Below, one piece after another: positions 52,691 through 64,000 of a stretch of 64,000 nucleotides of DNA. Position 1 is the stretch's first letter; each line of letters starts with the position of its first letter. This DNA comes from Ptiloglossa arizonensis (Eukaryota > Arthropoda > Insecta > Hymenoptera > Colletidae), in contig NC_135055.1 of assembly GCF_051014685.1 (NCBI RefSeq), positions 21,163,501 to 21,227,500 on the forward strand. Reading direction: 5' to 3'. The notes under the pieces are model-generated. The model was not told where the DNA came from. It ran no database searches and was given only the letters and a program-made list of their open reading frames with translations. The position numbers and the translations under genes are program-made.

Positions 52691-53674
52691 CTCCCTTAGT
52701 ACCGTAGCAGATGTTTCCACGTATTCCAGAGTTGTTCCAGGGATAGGAAAAATCGGTCCTGGACGGAGATGCGTGTCGTATCGGGTCAGACACGCTGCTC
52801 TTCCGAGTCTTATAGCACAAGGAGAAACTACTCTACTTACCGATACCGCCGCATCGCCCTTAACGCAGGACTGATCTTTCTTTTTGTCACATTCGACGAC
52901 GCTCGAATCGTTTCACCGTTTCTCCATCGTTGCTCGTGGATTCTCGATAACCCGAACGTTGCTTCGGCGTCGCACAATGCCGTTTTTTCTTTTCTTTTTC
53001 TTTTTTTTTCTTCCCTCCGGTCTCCACTTGAAGGTAGCGAGAGGAAGAGCGCGTCGATATCGTTTCGAACCGGGAATCCAGGACTCGAATGGATCGTAAC
53101 GGGTCGTGAATGTTAATTCACGGAGCAAGGGAGCGGGCCGTGGACGACTCTGATGGATTTTCACCGTGGAGAATTCAGGTTTGCGAAGGAGCGGCGACTA
53201 ATCTTCCGTGACCTCGCGCGACCCTCGCGCGGAAGGTCGTACCTTCATTTAGCATAGCGTCGTTCGCAATGGAACCAGGTCATCGACGAAGGGCGCACGA
53301 ATTCATTACGTGGCCCGCTTTTCGAACCCGCGCGAACGTATCTGATCGAAGCGAGCGAAACCGCTTTCAGCTTTCTCGAATTTAATCTGTCCCCGTCGAC
53401 GCGTTGCCGCGCTTTTTGCGAACGGATGACCGCGTTCGTCGCGCGATTTACGATCCCGGGAATCGACGTTCTTTTTTCTTTTAATTTTCTTTTCGTTAAC
53501 CCGCGGTACGGGAAGATTCATCCTCGAGTACGCGGTGAGTAAATTGAAGCGAATGGGAACACAGTAGGAGCGTTCTGCGACGCGTTGGTGTTTCGTATTT
53601 AAGCGTCTATCCACGATGAGCGAAGCCGGAGAAAATACGGTGAATCTCGCGCGCGAGGAGTGGGGGAAGATCGA

Positions 53675-53870
53675 ACTTGGGAGTGGGAGAAGTAACGGGT
53701 GTGTTTATTATATTGGTGTATCGAGTACAGGGTTAATGATATATCTAACTGAATTATAAGTTTGGTGTTTGACGAGTGGAGAGAGACAGAAAGGATAGGG
53801 GAGTGAAAAAAGTAAGTGTAGTTATTGTATTGGTGTATCAAGTACAACGGTATACGTAAGTATAGTTAGA
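53675..53870. repeat. Diverged tandem duplication of about 117 bp
   Basis: The block with gggagtg, aagtaa, ttattatattggtgtatcgagtaca near 53685 is repeated near 53800 as ggggagtg, aagtaa, ttattgtattggtgtatcaagtaca. Confidence 0.8.
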
Positions 53871-54374
53871 AAAATAAACCGAATCTCAGGAGTTAAGGAG
53901 CGATGGAAGACACCACACTAGAGTGTTCTTAGCAGCTCGAGGAAGTTCCTCGGTTTCTTTCGCGCGTGATCGGTGCTCGAGAGTTTCGATGTTTCGAGTC
54001 TTAATGCGTATTCGTGACAATCGTTGCCAGATTTTCGTGCAACGATACGAAACAAAAAGGATTTTCATCGTTCCGTAAACGCGGTGAAACGCAACGCGCG
54101 AAATCGCGGATGCGTTGCGGCCGTAAAATGGAATTATTGCGTTAGGTCGGCTCGAACGACGAAGAGACTCGTAAACGCGGACGGGTACTGGCAGGGCTCG
54201 TCGGTTTGGGATGTTAACCCGGAGAAAGGATCGAATTTTGGTCCTAAAGAGCGACCTGTTTACGACCGGAGTCACTTCGTAGAAACTGAAGTACCGTTCG
54301 GTTGGCCAGAGTCATCCACGATAGACAATCGGTGCGCGTTAGAGAGGGAATATTCGTAAAAAGGGGAAGGGTAG

Positions 54375-55150
54375 CCTTCTGTAAAAATTAGTCTTCTGTG
54401 AGAAGTAATTTTCTGCAAAAAGTGGTCCGCTGTCGGAAGTAGTCTTCCGTAAGAAGTAATTTTCTGTAAGATGTAGCCCTTCTATGAGAAGTAATTTTCT
54501 GTAAGATGTTGTCTTCTAGGAGAAGTAATCTTCTGTAAAAATTAATCTCTTGTAAAAAGTGGTGTTTCGTAAGATGTAGTCTTCTCTAAGAAGTAGTCTT
54601 CCGTAGGAAATAGTCTTCTTTAAAAGGTAGTCTTCCTTAAAGAGTAGTCTTCCCTAAGAAGTAGTCTTCTTTAAAAGGTAGTCTTCCTTAAAGAGTAGTC
54701 GTCCCTAAGAAGTAGACTTCTGTAGGAAATAGTCTTCTTCAAAAAGTAATCTTCTTTAAGGAGTAGTCTTCCCTAAGAAGTGGTCTTCTGTAGGAAACAG
54801 TCTTGTTTAAAAAGTAGTCTTCTCTAAGAAATGGTCTTCTGTAGGAAATAGTCTTCTTTAAAATGTAGTCTTCTCTAAGAAGTGGTCTCCTTTAAGAAGC
54901 AGTCTTCTGTAGGAAATAGTCTTCCTTAAAAAGTAATCTTCCGTATCGAGTAGTCTTCCCTAAGAAGTAGTCTTCTGTAGGAAATAGTCTTCTTTAAAAA
55001 GTAGTCTTCCGTAAAGAGTAGTCTTCTGTAAGAAGTGGTCTCCTCAAAGAAGTGGTCTTCCGTAAGAAGTGGTCTTCTCTAAGAAGTAGTCTCGCCTGAG
55101 AAGTGGTTTTCTCGAAGAAGTAGTCCTCCGCGAGAAGTAATCTCTCTAAA
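54375..55150. repeat. 17-bp (and 34-bp higher-order) minisatellite, about 45 units
   Basis: Units of the form gtagtcttcYNtaagaa run for almost 780 bases. In places two unit types alternate (cttctgtaggaaata / cttctttaaaaagta), giving a 34-base higher-order period. Degenerate at both edges. Confidence 0.95.
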
Positions 55151-56129
55151 AAGTGATCATCCAAGTTCCGTGTAGGAGTCGGAGATCGTTTCGTTGAAAG
55201 ATTCGTTCCGGTTTGCACGTAGGCTCGGTAACGAACGAGCGGATCTCGCTCACGGTGTGCTTCGAAATGATTCCATCCGAGGAACGGGACTCTGTAAACC
55301 CCGTAATTACGGTTACACCGGATAGTCGATTGTGTTTCACCGCAAACAGCGGTCGAGGCCGCGCGAGAACGTTTAAACGCTCCGGAGGAACCGAATCGCC
55401 GCAGAACCGCGACAGATACTGCAAAGGAAAGAAAAATCGGGCAACAATGCTCCACGTACGAAGCGAGTCTTCACGACTCTCCTTGATCCTGGCCCGGTGC
55501 GCCTCCGAGCGAGCCAACCACCGACATTTTCCCAGATCGCGGAGAGTTAAGCCGAGCCTTAAACGTCGAACAAGCGGGAGAACGGCCAAACCGCTCCGTA
55601 ATCCCCGGAGGGTCTCGGATGGATCTCTTTTAATCCTGAGGTCTTTTTCAAAAAACCCGACGTAAATACAGCCCGAGCAGAGCGACGCGGATGGGTGCTC
55701 GGTCGGCTGGAAAGAAAACACCGGACACAGCGGTATGTTATGAATAAGGTATTCTATGCGTTACTACAGGGTTGGTCGTGTGTATTGATCTGGCCACGGT
55801 GCCCTGCCCCTCTCTCTCTCTCTCTCTTTCTGACTCTCTGGTTCTCTGGCTCTCTCTTCATCCCTTGCTTTGCCGCCCCAATCCGCTCTACACTTTCTCG
55901 TTTCCTACCCTTTGCTCTCTGACCCCTTTTTCCTTTTCCAACGTCTATCCCGTTCCTCTTTCTTCGTCGTTGAAACGCGACTCGGACACGAATCGGTTAT
56001 CCTCGGTTTCTATCTGGACGAACACGTGGGCAATCCGCGAACCTCTCCTCCACCGTTCAGTCTCTTCGAACCACGAGTACCTCGGTTCTTTTCTCGGTGT
56101 CGTTCCTCACGATGCTCCGACGATCTTAG

Positions 56130-56235
56130 TAACTCTAGAATCTCCGAAACTTTGGAAATATATTATTTAATAAAATGTTCGTACACTCGAAAAAAATCGT
56201 GTATCATTTTCACCAAAAAGAAACGAAATGACTTT
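56130..56235. mobile_element. Truncated family 1 MITE, copy B
   Basis: Shares aatatattatttaataaaatgttcgtacactcg, then aaaaaatcgtgtatcattttcacc and aaacgaaatgactttcc with the other copies. The ends have decayed, so clean inverted repeats are missing. Confidence 0.7.
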
Positions 56236-56296
56236 CCATCTGCTACTTTGTACTGTACAATGCGTACTGCACGTATCAAAATCAATTCCTACTATA

Positions 56297-56442
56297 TATT
56301 GGGTTATTTGTTCAAGTAATTTCATTCTCCAAAATGGAGAATATATAATTTAGTAAAATGTTTGTACACTCGAAAAAATCGTGTTTCGTCTTCACAAAAA
56401 AAAAAAAAAAAAAAAACAAAACGACTTTCGAACAACCTAATA
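56297..56442. mobile_element. Family 1 MITE, copy C
   Basis: TA-flanked; the left end starts tattgggttatttg and the right end finishes cgactttcgaacaacctaata. An internal A-run of about 22 bases expands it to 146 bases. It lies only 62 bases from copy B. Confidence 0.85.
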
Positions 56443-57727
56443 AAACGTGTCGGGGGGTTGCAGCCAGCCGATACGATCAGGACCGAGCAAGTGTTCGTAG
56501 TCGAGATTCTTTTTATGCGCGCGGTACCTTTTAAAATTGACCCTTGCGAAAGGTTTCGAGCGTGGTCCGCGCGCATGCGGGAAAAACCCCCTGGAGCTGA
56601 AACGAAGAACGAGTAGGATCTCCGTGGAAGGGACGAGCGCTCGGCGTAGACCCCGAGGAGGACGATCGTTCACCTGTTGATGCGTGAACGCGAAGGGCTG
56701 GTGTCCTGGCGCGACCTCGAATCCTAACTGTGACCGAGGAGGCGATTATCGGGACCGGTGTCCTGGAAACCACTCGTCCAGACTTTATCCCGAGGCGTCG
56801 TCGTCAACTAAATTGCACGCGCTCGACCAAGATCGTTTTATCGTGCTTTCTGCAATTAGGAGGAGATTTTCGCTTCTGGACTGGATCGTTCTATCAAACT
56901 GTTCTCAATCTTCCCCGAATTGGATCCTTGTACACTCTTGTCTAACCACCGTTCGACTATCCAACCTATCGTGATTTCTTCCCGACCGTGCCCGAAATTT
57001 ATAAGAAGAAGAAACGATTTCTTCTCGATACGATTTCTCTTCCTCCTCGACGAATATCGAGCTTTTGAACATTTCTCCGCGAGTTTGGAATAAGTTTCCA
57101 AAAATTGAACGAGTCAGTATCCTCTCGAGGGTTCGAGAGACGAGATACTTTCCAAGTGTTTCGTACTTGGACGTATTGTTAAAGTCATATCCCGAATTAT
57201 TTTAATACTCGTACAGTCGTGGTATTCGCATTGTTTAACGCGTCTGCAGACTCGTCTACTCTTCCGCGATCGATCTCATCCGTACACTCGTCGATGATGC
57301 CGTTTTTGCCGCGGAGACCGTAAATAAAACATTGGGGCTAGGAGAATTTACATTCCGTCTACCCACATGTTCGAGATGCCGTAGGACCGGGGATAAGTAG
57401 GCGATGGTCCTAAGTGTCTCCTGCCTCTTGAACTCCGTCATAAATCTCTTCCGAGTGGCTAGGGACTTTCGTGGCGATATATACGACACAAACAGTCGTT
57501 AAGGTCGATCGAGTGGAGCGATGGAATATCAGAGAACGGTTCATCGCGGGCTATTATCCACCGGGAGATATATCGTAACGTTTTCGCGATTCGACGAGTC
57601 AGTCTCCTCGATCATCGTTCGTCGCTTAATCGTTCGTTGTACGCGTGGTTGAACAATGGAGGAACGATTCTTTGCACTTAGGGTACCGATGTGGTACAGG
57701 TTCTTCGACCAAGAGGTGTCCTTGAAA

Positions 57728-58348
57728 CACACCGTAGCTTTTTCATTGTCACGTTAGTTATTATTATAGTAGTTTTGTTTTAACATCCGTTCTATTAATC
57801 GTGACAAGCCTATGGAAACCAACACGATGATTTCACCACGATACAAACTTTACTATAGTCACTCTTATCGCTCTGTACTCTACTAAAAACACCGTAGCTT
57901 TTTCATTGTCTCGTTAGTTATTATTATAGTAGTTTTCTTTTAACACTCGTTCTATTAATCGTGACAAGTCTGTGGAAACCACCACGATGATTTTACCATG
58001 ACTCAAACTTTACCATAATCACTCTTATCGCTCTGTACTCTACTAAAAACACCGTAGCTTTTTCATTGTCTCGTTAGTTGTTATTATAGTATTTTTCTTT
58101 TAACATCCGTCCTATTAATCGTGACAAGTCTGTGGAAACCACCACGATGATTTTACCATGACTCAAACTTTACCATAATCACTCTTATCGCTCTGTACTT
58201 TACTAAGTTCTTCATTGAACAACCTACTATTATTAACAACTGTCCAAGGTGATCATTCGAACACAGATACGTGTGCTATTAATCGTGACAAGTCTATCGA
58301 AATCACCACGATGACTTTACCACGATCACTCTTATCGCTCTGTACTCT
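57728..58348. repeat. 160-bp tandem repeat, three units plus a diverged fourth
   Basis: acaccgtagctttttcattgtc recurs at 57728, 57889 and 58049. Each unit holds ctattaatcgtgacaag, accacgatga and actcttatcgctctgtact. A diverged partial unit follows at 58205-58348. Confidence 0.95.
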
Positions 58349-58358
58349 GTTTACAACA

Positions 58359-58803
58359 ATCCGAGCCAATCGTTCAGACCCAAACTCGAGATCGAAGGCA
58401 TAGAAAATTTTCAAGTTACGTATTTTCAATATTCACGAAATTATGCTATTGAAAAATCAATACATCGAGGTTCTCGATCGAAGATCGATCGATCGACGAA
58501 TCGAGCTATCCGAGCCAATCGTTCAGACCCAAACTCGAGATCGAAGGCATAGAAAATTTTCAAGTTACGTATTTTCAATATTCACGAAATTATGCTATTG
58601 AAAAATCAATACATCGAGGTTCTCGATCGAAGATCGATCAATCGACGAATCGAGCTATCCGAGCCAATCGTTCAAACCTAAATTCGAGATCGAAGGCATA
58701 GAAAATTTTCAAGTTACGTATTTTCAATATTCACGAAATTATGCTATTGAAAAATCAATACATCGAGGTTCTCGATCGAGGATCGATCAATCGACGAATC
58801 GTT
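58359..58803. repeat. 150-bp tandem repeat, three units
   Basis: tccgagccaatcgttca recurs at about 58360, 58509 and 58659 with near identity, each unit ending in a run of atcgatc palindromes. It starts where the 160-bp array ends. Confidence 0.97.
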
Positions 58804-59290
58804 CGCGACAGTTGTCAACGATTCCTCGTGTCTGCGTAACACTCGCCATGCTTTTAATTATACAAACTTCTCCCACTGTAACGACACCGGTAGACATTAT
58901 CGCGCTCGCTCGGTTATCGCGCGGCAGTCCTTCATTTATTTATAAAACGACGTCGCTCCTCTTCGCGGTTATATCCTTGCACGAACTTTCGGCCAGTTTT
59001 TGATTTCCTGTCTACCTGGCTGTTCGTTAGGGAACTTCCGCCGCGGCACGGGACGCTTGATAAAATTACAAAAGTTTCAACCCAGGGATTTTACACGGTG
59101 CTTGCAAGCCCCTAGATGGAATAAATAATTTATAGAATTCAGATAATGTCCACCCTCTTATCGTTTCTCGATCCAAAATCTACTCTTTTTACTTGGAAAT
59201 CTTTTTTTCTTCACCTTGTTAATCGATTCGGTGAACTTGGACATTTTTCTTCGAATTTATCGTCTTTCTGCTCTTCGATAACAATGATAC

Positions 59291-59426
59291 TATTGGGTTG
59301 TTCGGAAAGTGATTTCGTTTTCCAAAATGGAGAATATATAATCTAATAAAATATTTAGACACTCTAAAAAAATCCTGTTTCATTTTCACCAAGAAAAAAC
59401 GAAATGACTTTCCAAAGAACCCAATA
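59291..59426. mobile_element. Family 1 MITE, copy D (best preserved)
   Basis: Exact TA at both ends. The left end gggttgttcggaaagt and the right end actttccaaagaaccc are imperfect inverted repeats. It contains ccaaaatggagaatatataat. At 136 bases it gives the best view of the complete element. Confidence 0.9.
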
Positions 59427-60190
59427 CAAGGCTCCGTAGTTCAGGTCAAACGGGTTAAATTTCTAATCGGTTCCATAATCTCGAGGTTACTCGTTTTTTT
59501 TTTCTCCGAGAGACAATTTTCTTCCACGAGAATGTTCACCGTTTCCGAAAATTACTCGAGGATCGAAAGGTGGTAAGAAAGAAGTCGATAAAAAGCGAGC
59601 GAAATGTCGTTCCTTTGTTTCGAGGGTCGCTTGGTATCTTGTTACCTCGGTTCGTGAATTATTAACAATCCCGACGGGTCGAAACGTTGGAAAAATCCGA
59701 GCAACAACGTTATCGCCGGGTTCACTGCATCGAAGATGATTCGCGGGGATGGTAATGCGCCGATTTGCCTAATTCTTGTGTTTCTGTGGCGCGAACGGCT
59801 GAGCCTTTATTTATGCGCGGCCCTCTTATGCAGACATTTATGCAAAAACGGACAGACAGTATCGTGTGTAACACGGAACGGGCTTCCTCCATTTCCTGCT
59901 GAATATCACCCGAAGAACATCTAGAACAACCTTATCCTTATTCAAATTTCCAGCGTTCCTCGGTCTTTCGTCTCATTACTCGTGGACGTCTTAGGTTCCG
60001 TTGAATATCCAGCAAGGACGACCGTGAAATTTATTCCTCGGGCGTACGGACCTCGATTTGTTGTTATCGTTATCTTCATCGACGGTGGTCTTTGTCGATC
60101 CAACGGAACCGTGGAAAAGTAACGATCGAACACCAGTACCGGTACGTTCGAATTTTAAGATCGAGGGGGACAAATATCGTCCAAAAGAAA

Positions 60191-60605
60191 TGTTACTTCG
60201 TCGTACGTTCGAGGACGAGAACCAAAGAATCGAATTTGAAAAATCCCTTCGAAACGATGGCCACCCACTTTTTTTCTCTTTACCCGTGAAACAATATTTT
60301 CTCAGTTAGGTTCTCGTCGGTTATCCTGGATATTATTTCACGGAATACTTCGAAGGTTCTTTTCGGGCGAGAGAGAACGAGAAGACGACTCTTCTGTTAC
60401 TTCGTCGTACGTTCGAGGACGAGAACCAAGGAATCGAATTTGAAGAATCCCTTCGAAACGATCACCACCCCCTTTTTTTTCTTTACCCGTGAAACAATAT
60501 TTTCTCAGTTAGGTTCTCGTCGGTTACCCTGGATATTATTTCACGGAATACTCCAAAGTTTCTTTTCGGGCGAGAGAGAACGAGAAGACGACTCTTTGCG
60601 AAACG
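60191..60605. repeat. 205-bp tandem duplication
   Basis: tgttacttcgtcgtacgttcg at 60191 recurs at 60396. The shared block continues through gaatcgaatttga, tacccgtgaaacaatatttt, ggttctcgtcggtta and cgggcgagagagaacg. Confidence 0.95.
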
Positions 60606-60640
60606 AGGAGCCATCGAACGACACGGCATCAGCGTTATTA

Positions 60641-60720
60641 CAGTCATCATCATCATCATCGTCGTCGTCCTCGTCCTCGTCCTCGTCGTCGTCCTCGCCG
60701 TCGTCCTCGTCGTCGTCTTG
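60641..60720. repeat. (TCA/TCG/TCC)n trinucleotide microsatellite
   Basis: About 26 consecutive triplets, starting tcatcatcatcatcatcg and continuing with tcg and tcc triplets. Produces poly-Ser and poly-Asp frames only. Confidence 0.95.
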
Positions 60721-61275
60721 AACCGATCTCACTTTTATACGCGTAATAACCATTCTTTTTTAAACTTGGCTCTCTACGTTCTTTAGGAGTCTCGGTCGTC
60801 TCGTTTTTTCTCGACGGCGCGTTTCAGAGGAAGCTGAACGCCACGCAGGGGAAGAAGATATCGCCCCTCTATAAATTTCCCGTCCTCCATATTGCGGAAC
60901 GTCGTTAAAACCCGCGCCGGTTTCTTTATCAGTTCTCGTTACAAGCGCGATCGAGGCTCCTCTTGTTCACGGAATCGTATCAGAGGATCGTTCGCAGCAA
61001 CGAAGATCGAATGGTCCGCCTTGTTCTTACCTCGTTTCGATCGAGGACATCGATCGTTTCAATAACCGCGAAAACGATAATGAAAAAGTTCCTTCTTCGT
61101 GGCCAATGGAACGGAGCGATGTTCGCGAAATTGTAAAGAAACGCGATCTCACGGTCCGTTGGTCGAACGGTCGCTTTCTTCTTCGTTAAATAATTAACCC
61201 ATTTGCATCGTTAGCGCGCACGTGTGTAGCCATTATCACCGTAGCGCGAGCAGGTGATTTTTAAATCCCGCATAA

Positions 61276-61440
61276 TAGGTTGCTCGATAAGTTTTGTCGT
61301 TCGATAAGAAATGGAGCTAACAGGCTCGTTGTTCTATTTCTCTGAAGAAGTTTCGTGTAGATCTGTCGACAGTTATTCAAAGTCGAAGTCTAATATTTTT
61401 TTTGCAATGGAAAATACGACGAATCTTATCGAACAAGCTA
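61276..61440. mobile_element. Short inverted-repeat element, family 2, copy 2
   Basis: TA-flanked, 165 bases. The left end ggttgctcgataagttttgt pairs imperfectly with the right end, which reads gcttgttcgataagattcgt on the other strand. Non-coding; shares its terminal style and the block caatggaaaatacgacgaa with the copy at 43.3-43.5 kb. Confidence 0.8.
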
Positions 61441-64000
61441 GTGTATCAATTTAGTATTGTTCATAGGGACCGGTATATTTCTAATCGGTGTCTCTTATCG
61501 CTCCACGAGTCGCTGGTAGTCAATGTAACCCAAAATCGTAAAAATGAAAAAAAAAATTAACCCCACGCGTTGAACTTTCGTTAAATATTCTCTCCACTGT
61601 ACATTCTATCGATTTCACTCGGGAAGAAAACGACTCGTTTCGAGTTTTTTCCAAGAGACAAGGAATGTTTAATTTGAAAAATAAAGTTCAACGATCTACC
61701 CTCGCTTCGTTCGTACCTTCGATTCGCTCGTGCAACTCGTCCCTTCGATTTTTCCAAAAACAACTCCCAAGAAATTTTTTCTAAAAATGATATCTTCAAA
61801 TGCCCCGAATCCAATGTCCACGAGATCACACGAAACGTGAAATGGTAACGCGAATCGTTCGTTGGATGATTCACGTGTCGTTTACGGGTCCCGATGACTC
61901 CGGTTGGGTATCACAAGACACGGGATTGAATTCCAGCCCCGTGGCGGGTTGCGTCCCGGAACGAAACGCGATATATACGCTAAGATCTAATTATCGGTGG
62001 GGCAAACGGCTGAGGGAAACAGCTAGGAATTTCACGAGCGTACCGCGACCTTTTAACCGCGTATTCGGTTTCAATGATACCTGGAACTCGGTTCGTCGTC
62101 TTCGTTGGTTTTCAACGTCACGTCACGACGAGCTCCCCTATCAACGAACGAAAAAATCACTCCGCGAGAATCGCTACCGGTCGCGATACAACATCGTGTT
62201 CTTATCGTCGCCATCTTTATCGAATCTGCGCGTAGTCGGTGGTCGTTCGTTATCAACGTGGAGGAATCTCGCGCGGCGCCTCGGGGCTTCCAGTGGGTAT
62301 CGAATGAAAAATTTATGGCAGCTCCCTTCCTTCCGTTCGAATTTCCTCCTCTCGGTTGCGAATCGCCTCTAAGCGTCCGCGTAACGTTGGAACGGAAACG
62401 TGGCGATCGTGGCGAGAGAGCGCGAAAAAAAGAGAAAAATGAACGAAACGGGAGGAGCGTAATTCGTTTCCGGTGAAGGACAAAACGATCGATACGAGCG
62501 CACGATGTCCATTGCGTTTTATTACGCACGGTCGCGGTCAGCATCGATGCACTTTGCACCGTGGCCACGAGCGATGGGCGAGATAAATATAACGCCACGT
62601 CCGTAACGATTAGAGAAAGGTCGTCCTTCTTCCATCGCGAGCGATTCTACCCGGTGTACGTATATCGAGGTTCGATACGACCTTTCGAGCCCTGAAACCG
62701 AGTACTTGCCAGCTGCTCGAGAATTCTCCCGGTGTGACTCGCGAACCGCTTGAAATGTCGGTCGGTAACAACGCGACTCTATCCAGCTGGAATTCTAACC
62801 GGAATATCGCAACCAACGAAAAGTGGAATTCGTTCGTCGAATGGAGGATAAGTGTTACGGGTTACGAGGAAACGAACAGGTGAAGCAACCTAGTCGCTGT
62901 TACGCGATTCGTAGCGCGTGGTACGAGTGGTAACCGTTCGAGGAACGATGAATCGGAAACGTGGTAAAATTGTTCCCTTGGTTCTCGAGGGGCTCGAATA
63001 CACGCCGAGGACACGTGGACGATCGAGGAGAGCTTTTTTCAACAGTTTTTTCGCGTAATTGGAAAATGTGTATCCGTTTCGAGGGTTAGAGTCGTCCGTT
63101 GCCGGGTAGATGCATCGAACCGTGCACGTGTACTTCATGGAGTAATTTCGGTTCGGATTTTCGTCTACGAACGAGCATTTTAACTCGAGCTATGGATTTT
63201 TTATACGAGCAGCAAAAGAATAGAAGAAGAGGGATCGAAACATTAAAATCGTTTACCGATAAATGCGGTCGCTGATGGTAGAACGGTTCGGAGCAAACTT
63301 TCGGTTGTAGCATTCGTTCAATTTTTCGTCTCTTGTTTCGGATTCGAATTGTTGGTTTTGATTGCAACGATCGATTTTATTTAATTGGAATTGTCGGTTG
63401 TTCGGTACCGTTGAAACCGACTGCGGATAATTGTCCCTGACGAAACATCGTCGCGGTTTCGGGGCGAGGTATGTTGTCAAAAATGGGAAACGAGGCGAAA
63501 TTGCACGATCGCGCCTAGATCGCTGTCACGATCGACTACAATGGACTACCGTTCGCCGGATCTGAAACCCTAATTTCTCTTTTTTTTCTCTCTCTCTCTC
63601 TCGATAATCGAAGTTTCGAGTTCCACCGATACAGATTTAAGCCTCGGACAAAGGGAACAATGGAAACGTAGTTTCTCTTTTGACATTTGTTACAAAACCG
63701 TTGTCGTTGTCGAGGATCGAACGAAAGATCACCTCGTCGATACCGATCTTCGAATACATCCGTGTGATACTTTTCGGTTCCTTTTATCGAGGTGTTCGAA
63801 ACACGTGACACTGATTACTCGAGATACTTGTATCGTTTCGCGCTTTTACAGCACGAGAATCGTGATAGTAACGCGACTGGATATACTATATTTCGCACCG
63901 AACTGGTCTTTTTTCCATTAATTTCGAATAACGATCTCCCCGATTGGATTAACCGGCAGCATTTTTCCACAGCGTTCGGGCGTCTGGCCCTTCAAATGAA

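Larger units (their letters stand above)
34615..64000 (+). other. Provisional first intron, repeat-rich, no further exon recognised
   Basis: More than 29 kb follow the donor at 34614. I looked on both strands for phosphatase motifs and for other protein families and found none that hold up. Open frames of up to about 200 codons occur (for example 47483-48082, 48706-49275, 55146-55721, 61800-62372), but they have no domain motifs and often have equally long antisense frames, as expected in CpG-rich DNA. The tandem arrays, microsatellites and transposon remnants are listed separately. The stretches between them (34.6-36.9, 38.1-40.1, 42.1-43.2, 46.9-49.1, 50.2-52.4, 61.5-64.0 kb) show nothing further I can support. 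An unrelated non-coding gene inside cannot be excluded. Confidence 0.5.

Noticed and set aside
55146..55721. 191-codon - strand frame with a 150-codon + strand frame opposite it
   Set aside because: No recognisable domain, no splice-linked partner, and both strands are open because the DNA is CpG-rich with few TA dinucleotides.
61800..62598. Overlapping 190-codon + and 175-codon - strand frames
   Set aside because: No recognisable protein similarity; mutually antisense and low in diagnostic motifs.

Overview
The window is nuclear DNA from an insect, most likely a bee. The evidence is a complete hymenopteran-type vitellogenin gene with a serine-rich linker and a C-terminus like that of bee vitellogenin. 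Genes have GT-AG introns, the sequence is CpG-rich, there is no operon structure, and short mariner-type inverted-repeat elements are present. The species cannot be named from the sequence alone. Exon models below were built by hand from protein-family motifs, splice consensus and reading-frame continuity. For five of the seven genes the exon lengths sum to an exact multiple of three; the SPATA17-like model does so only with two weak donors, and only the first exon of the calcineurin candidate is present.

Layout from left to right. (1) About 215-8732, + strand: a class III PLP aminotransferase of the ETNPPL/AGXT2-like group, 8 coding exons, 483 aa. (2) 9895-16204, +: vitellogenin, 7 exons, 1777 aa, with a TATA box, an initiator, a GATA pair and nuclear-receptor half-sites upstream. 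(3) 20153-16470, -: a SPATA17-like protein with IQ motifs, lying tail-to-tail with vitellogenin. (4) 22909-20318, -: a divergent longin R-SNARE (VAMP7-like), 225 aa, whose first exon is flanked on both sides by one family of 45-bp minisatellite. (5) 30801-25143, -: an M1 zinc aminopeptidase, 16 exons, 914 aa, with intact GAMEN and HELAH-18-E motifs. (6) 32071-32976, +: a sigma-class glutathione S-transferase, 4 exons, 205 aa. (7) 34563-34614, +: one coding exon whose 17 residues resemble the N-terminus of calcineurin A. No later exon of it was found, so the remaining 29 kb is provisionally its first intron.

The right-hand 29 kb holds no convincing protein gene. It is dominated by many unrelated tandem arrays (units of about 17, 40, 47, 90, 140, 150, 153, 160, 205 and 232 bp), microsatellites, two families of short TA-flanked inverted-repeat elements and a decayed Tc1-like transposase fragment.

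The genes are not a functional pathway. They are neighbours with separate jobs: phospholipid or amino-acid catabolism, yolk/storage lipoprotein, a probable sperm protein, vesicle fusion, extracellular peptide trimming, glutathione chemistry and calcium signalling. The most unusual local structures are the 45-bp array around the SNARE first exon, a 153-bp satellite whose units carry a nested palindrome, and two interleaved 10-11-bp inverted repeats with pseudoknot topology in an aminopeptidase intron.
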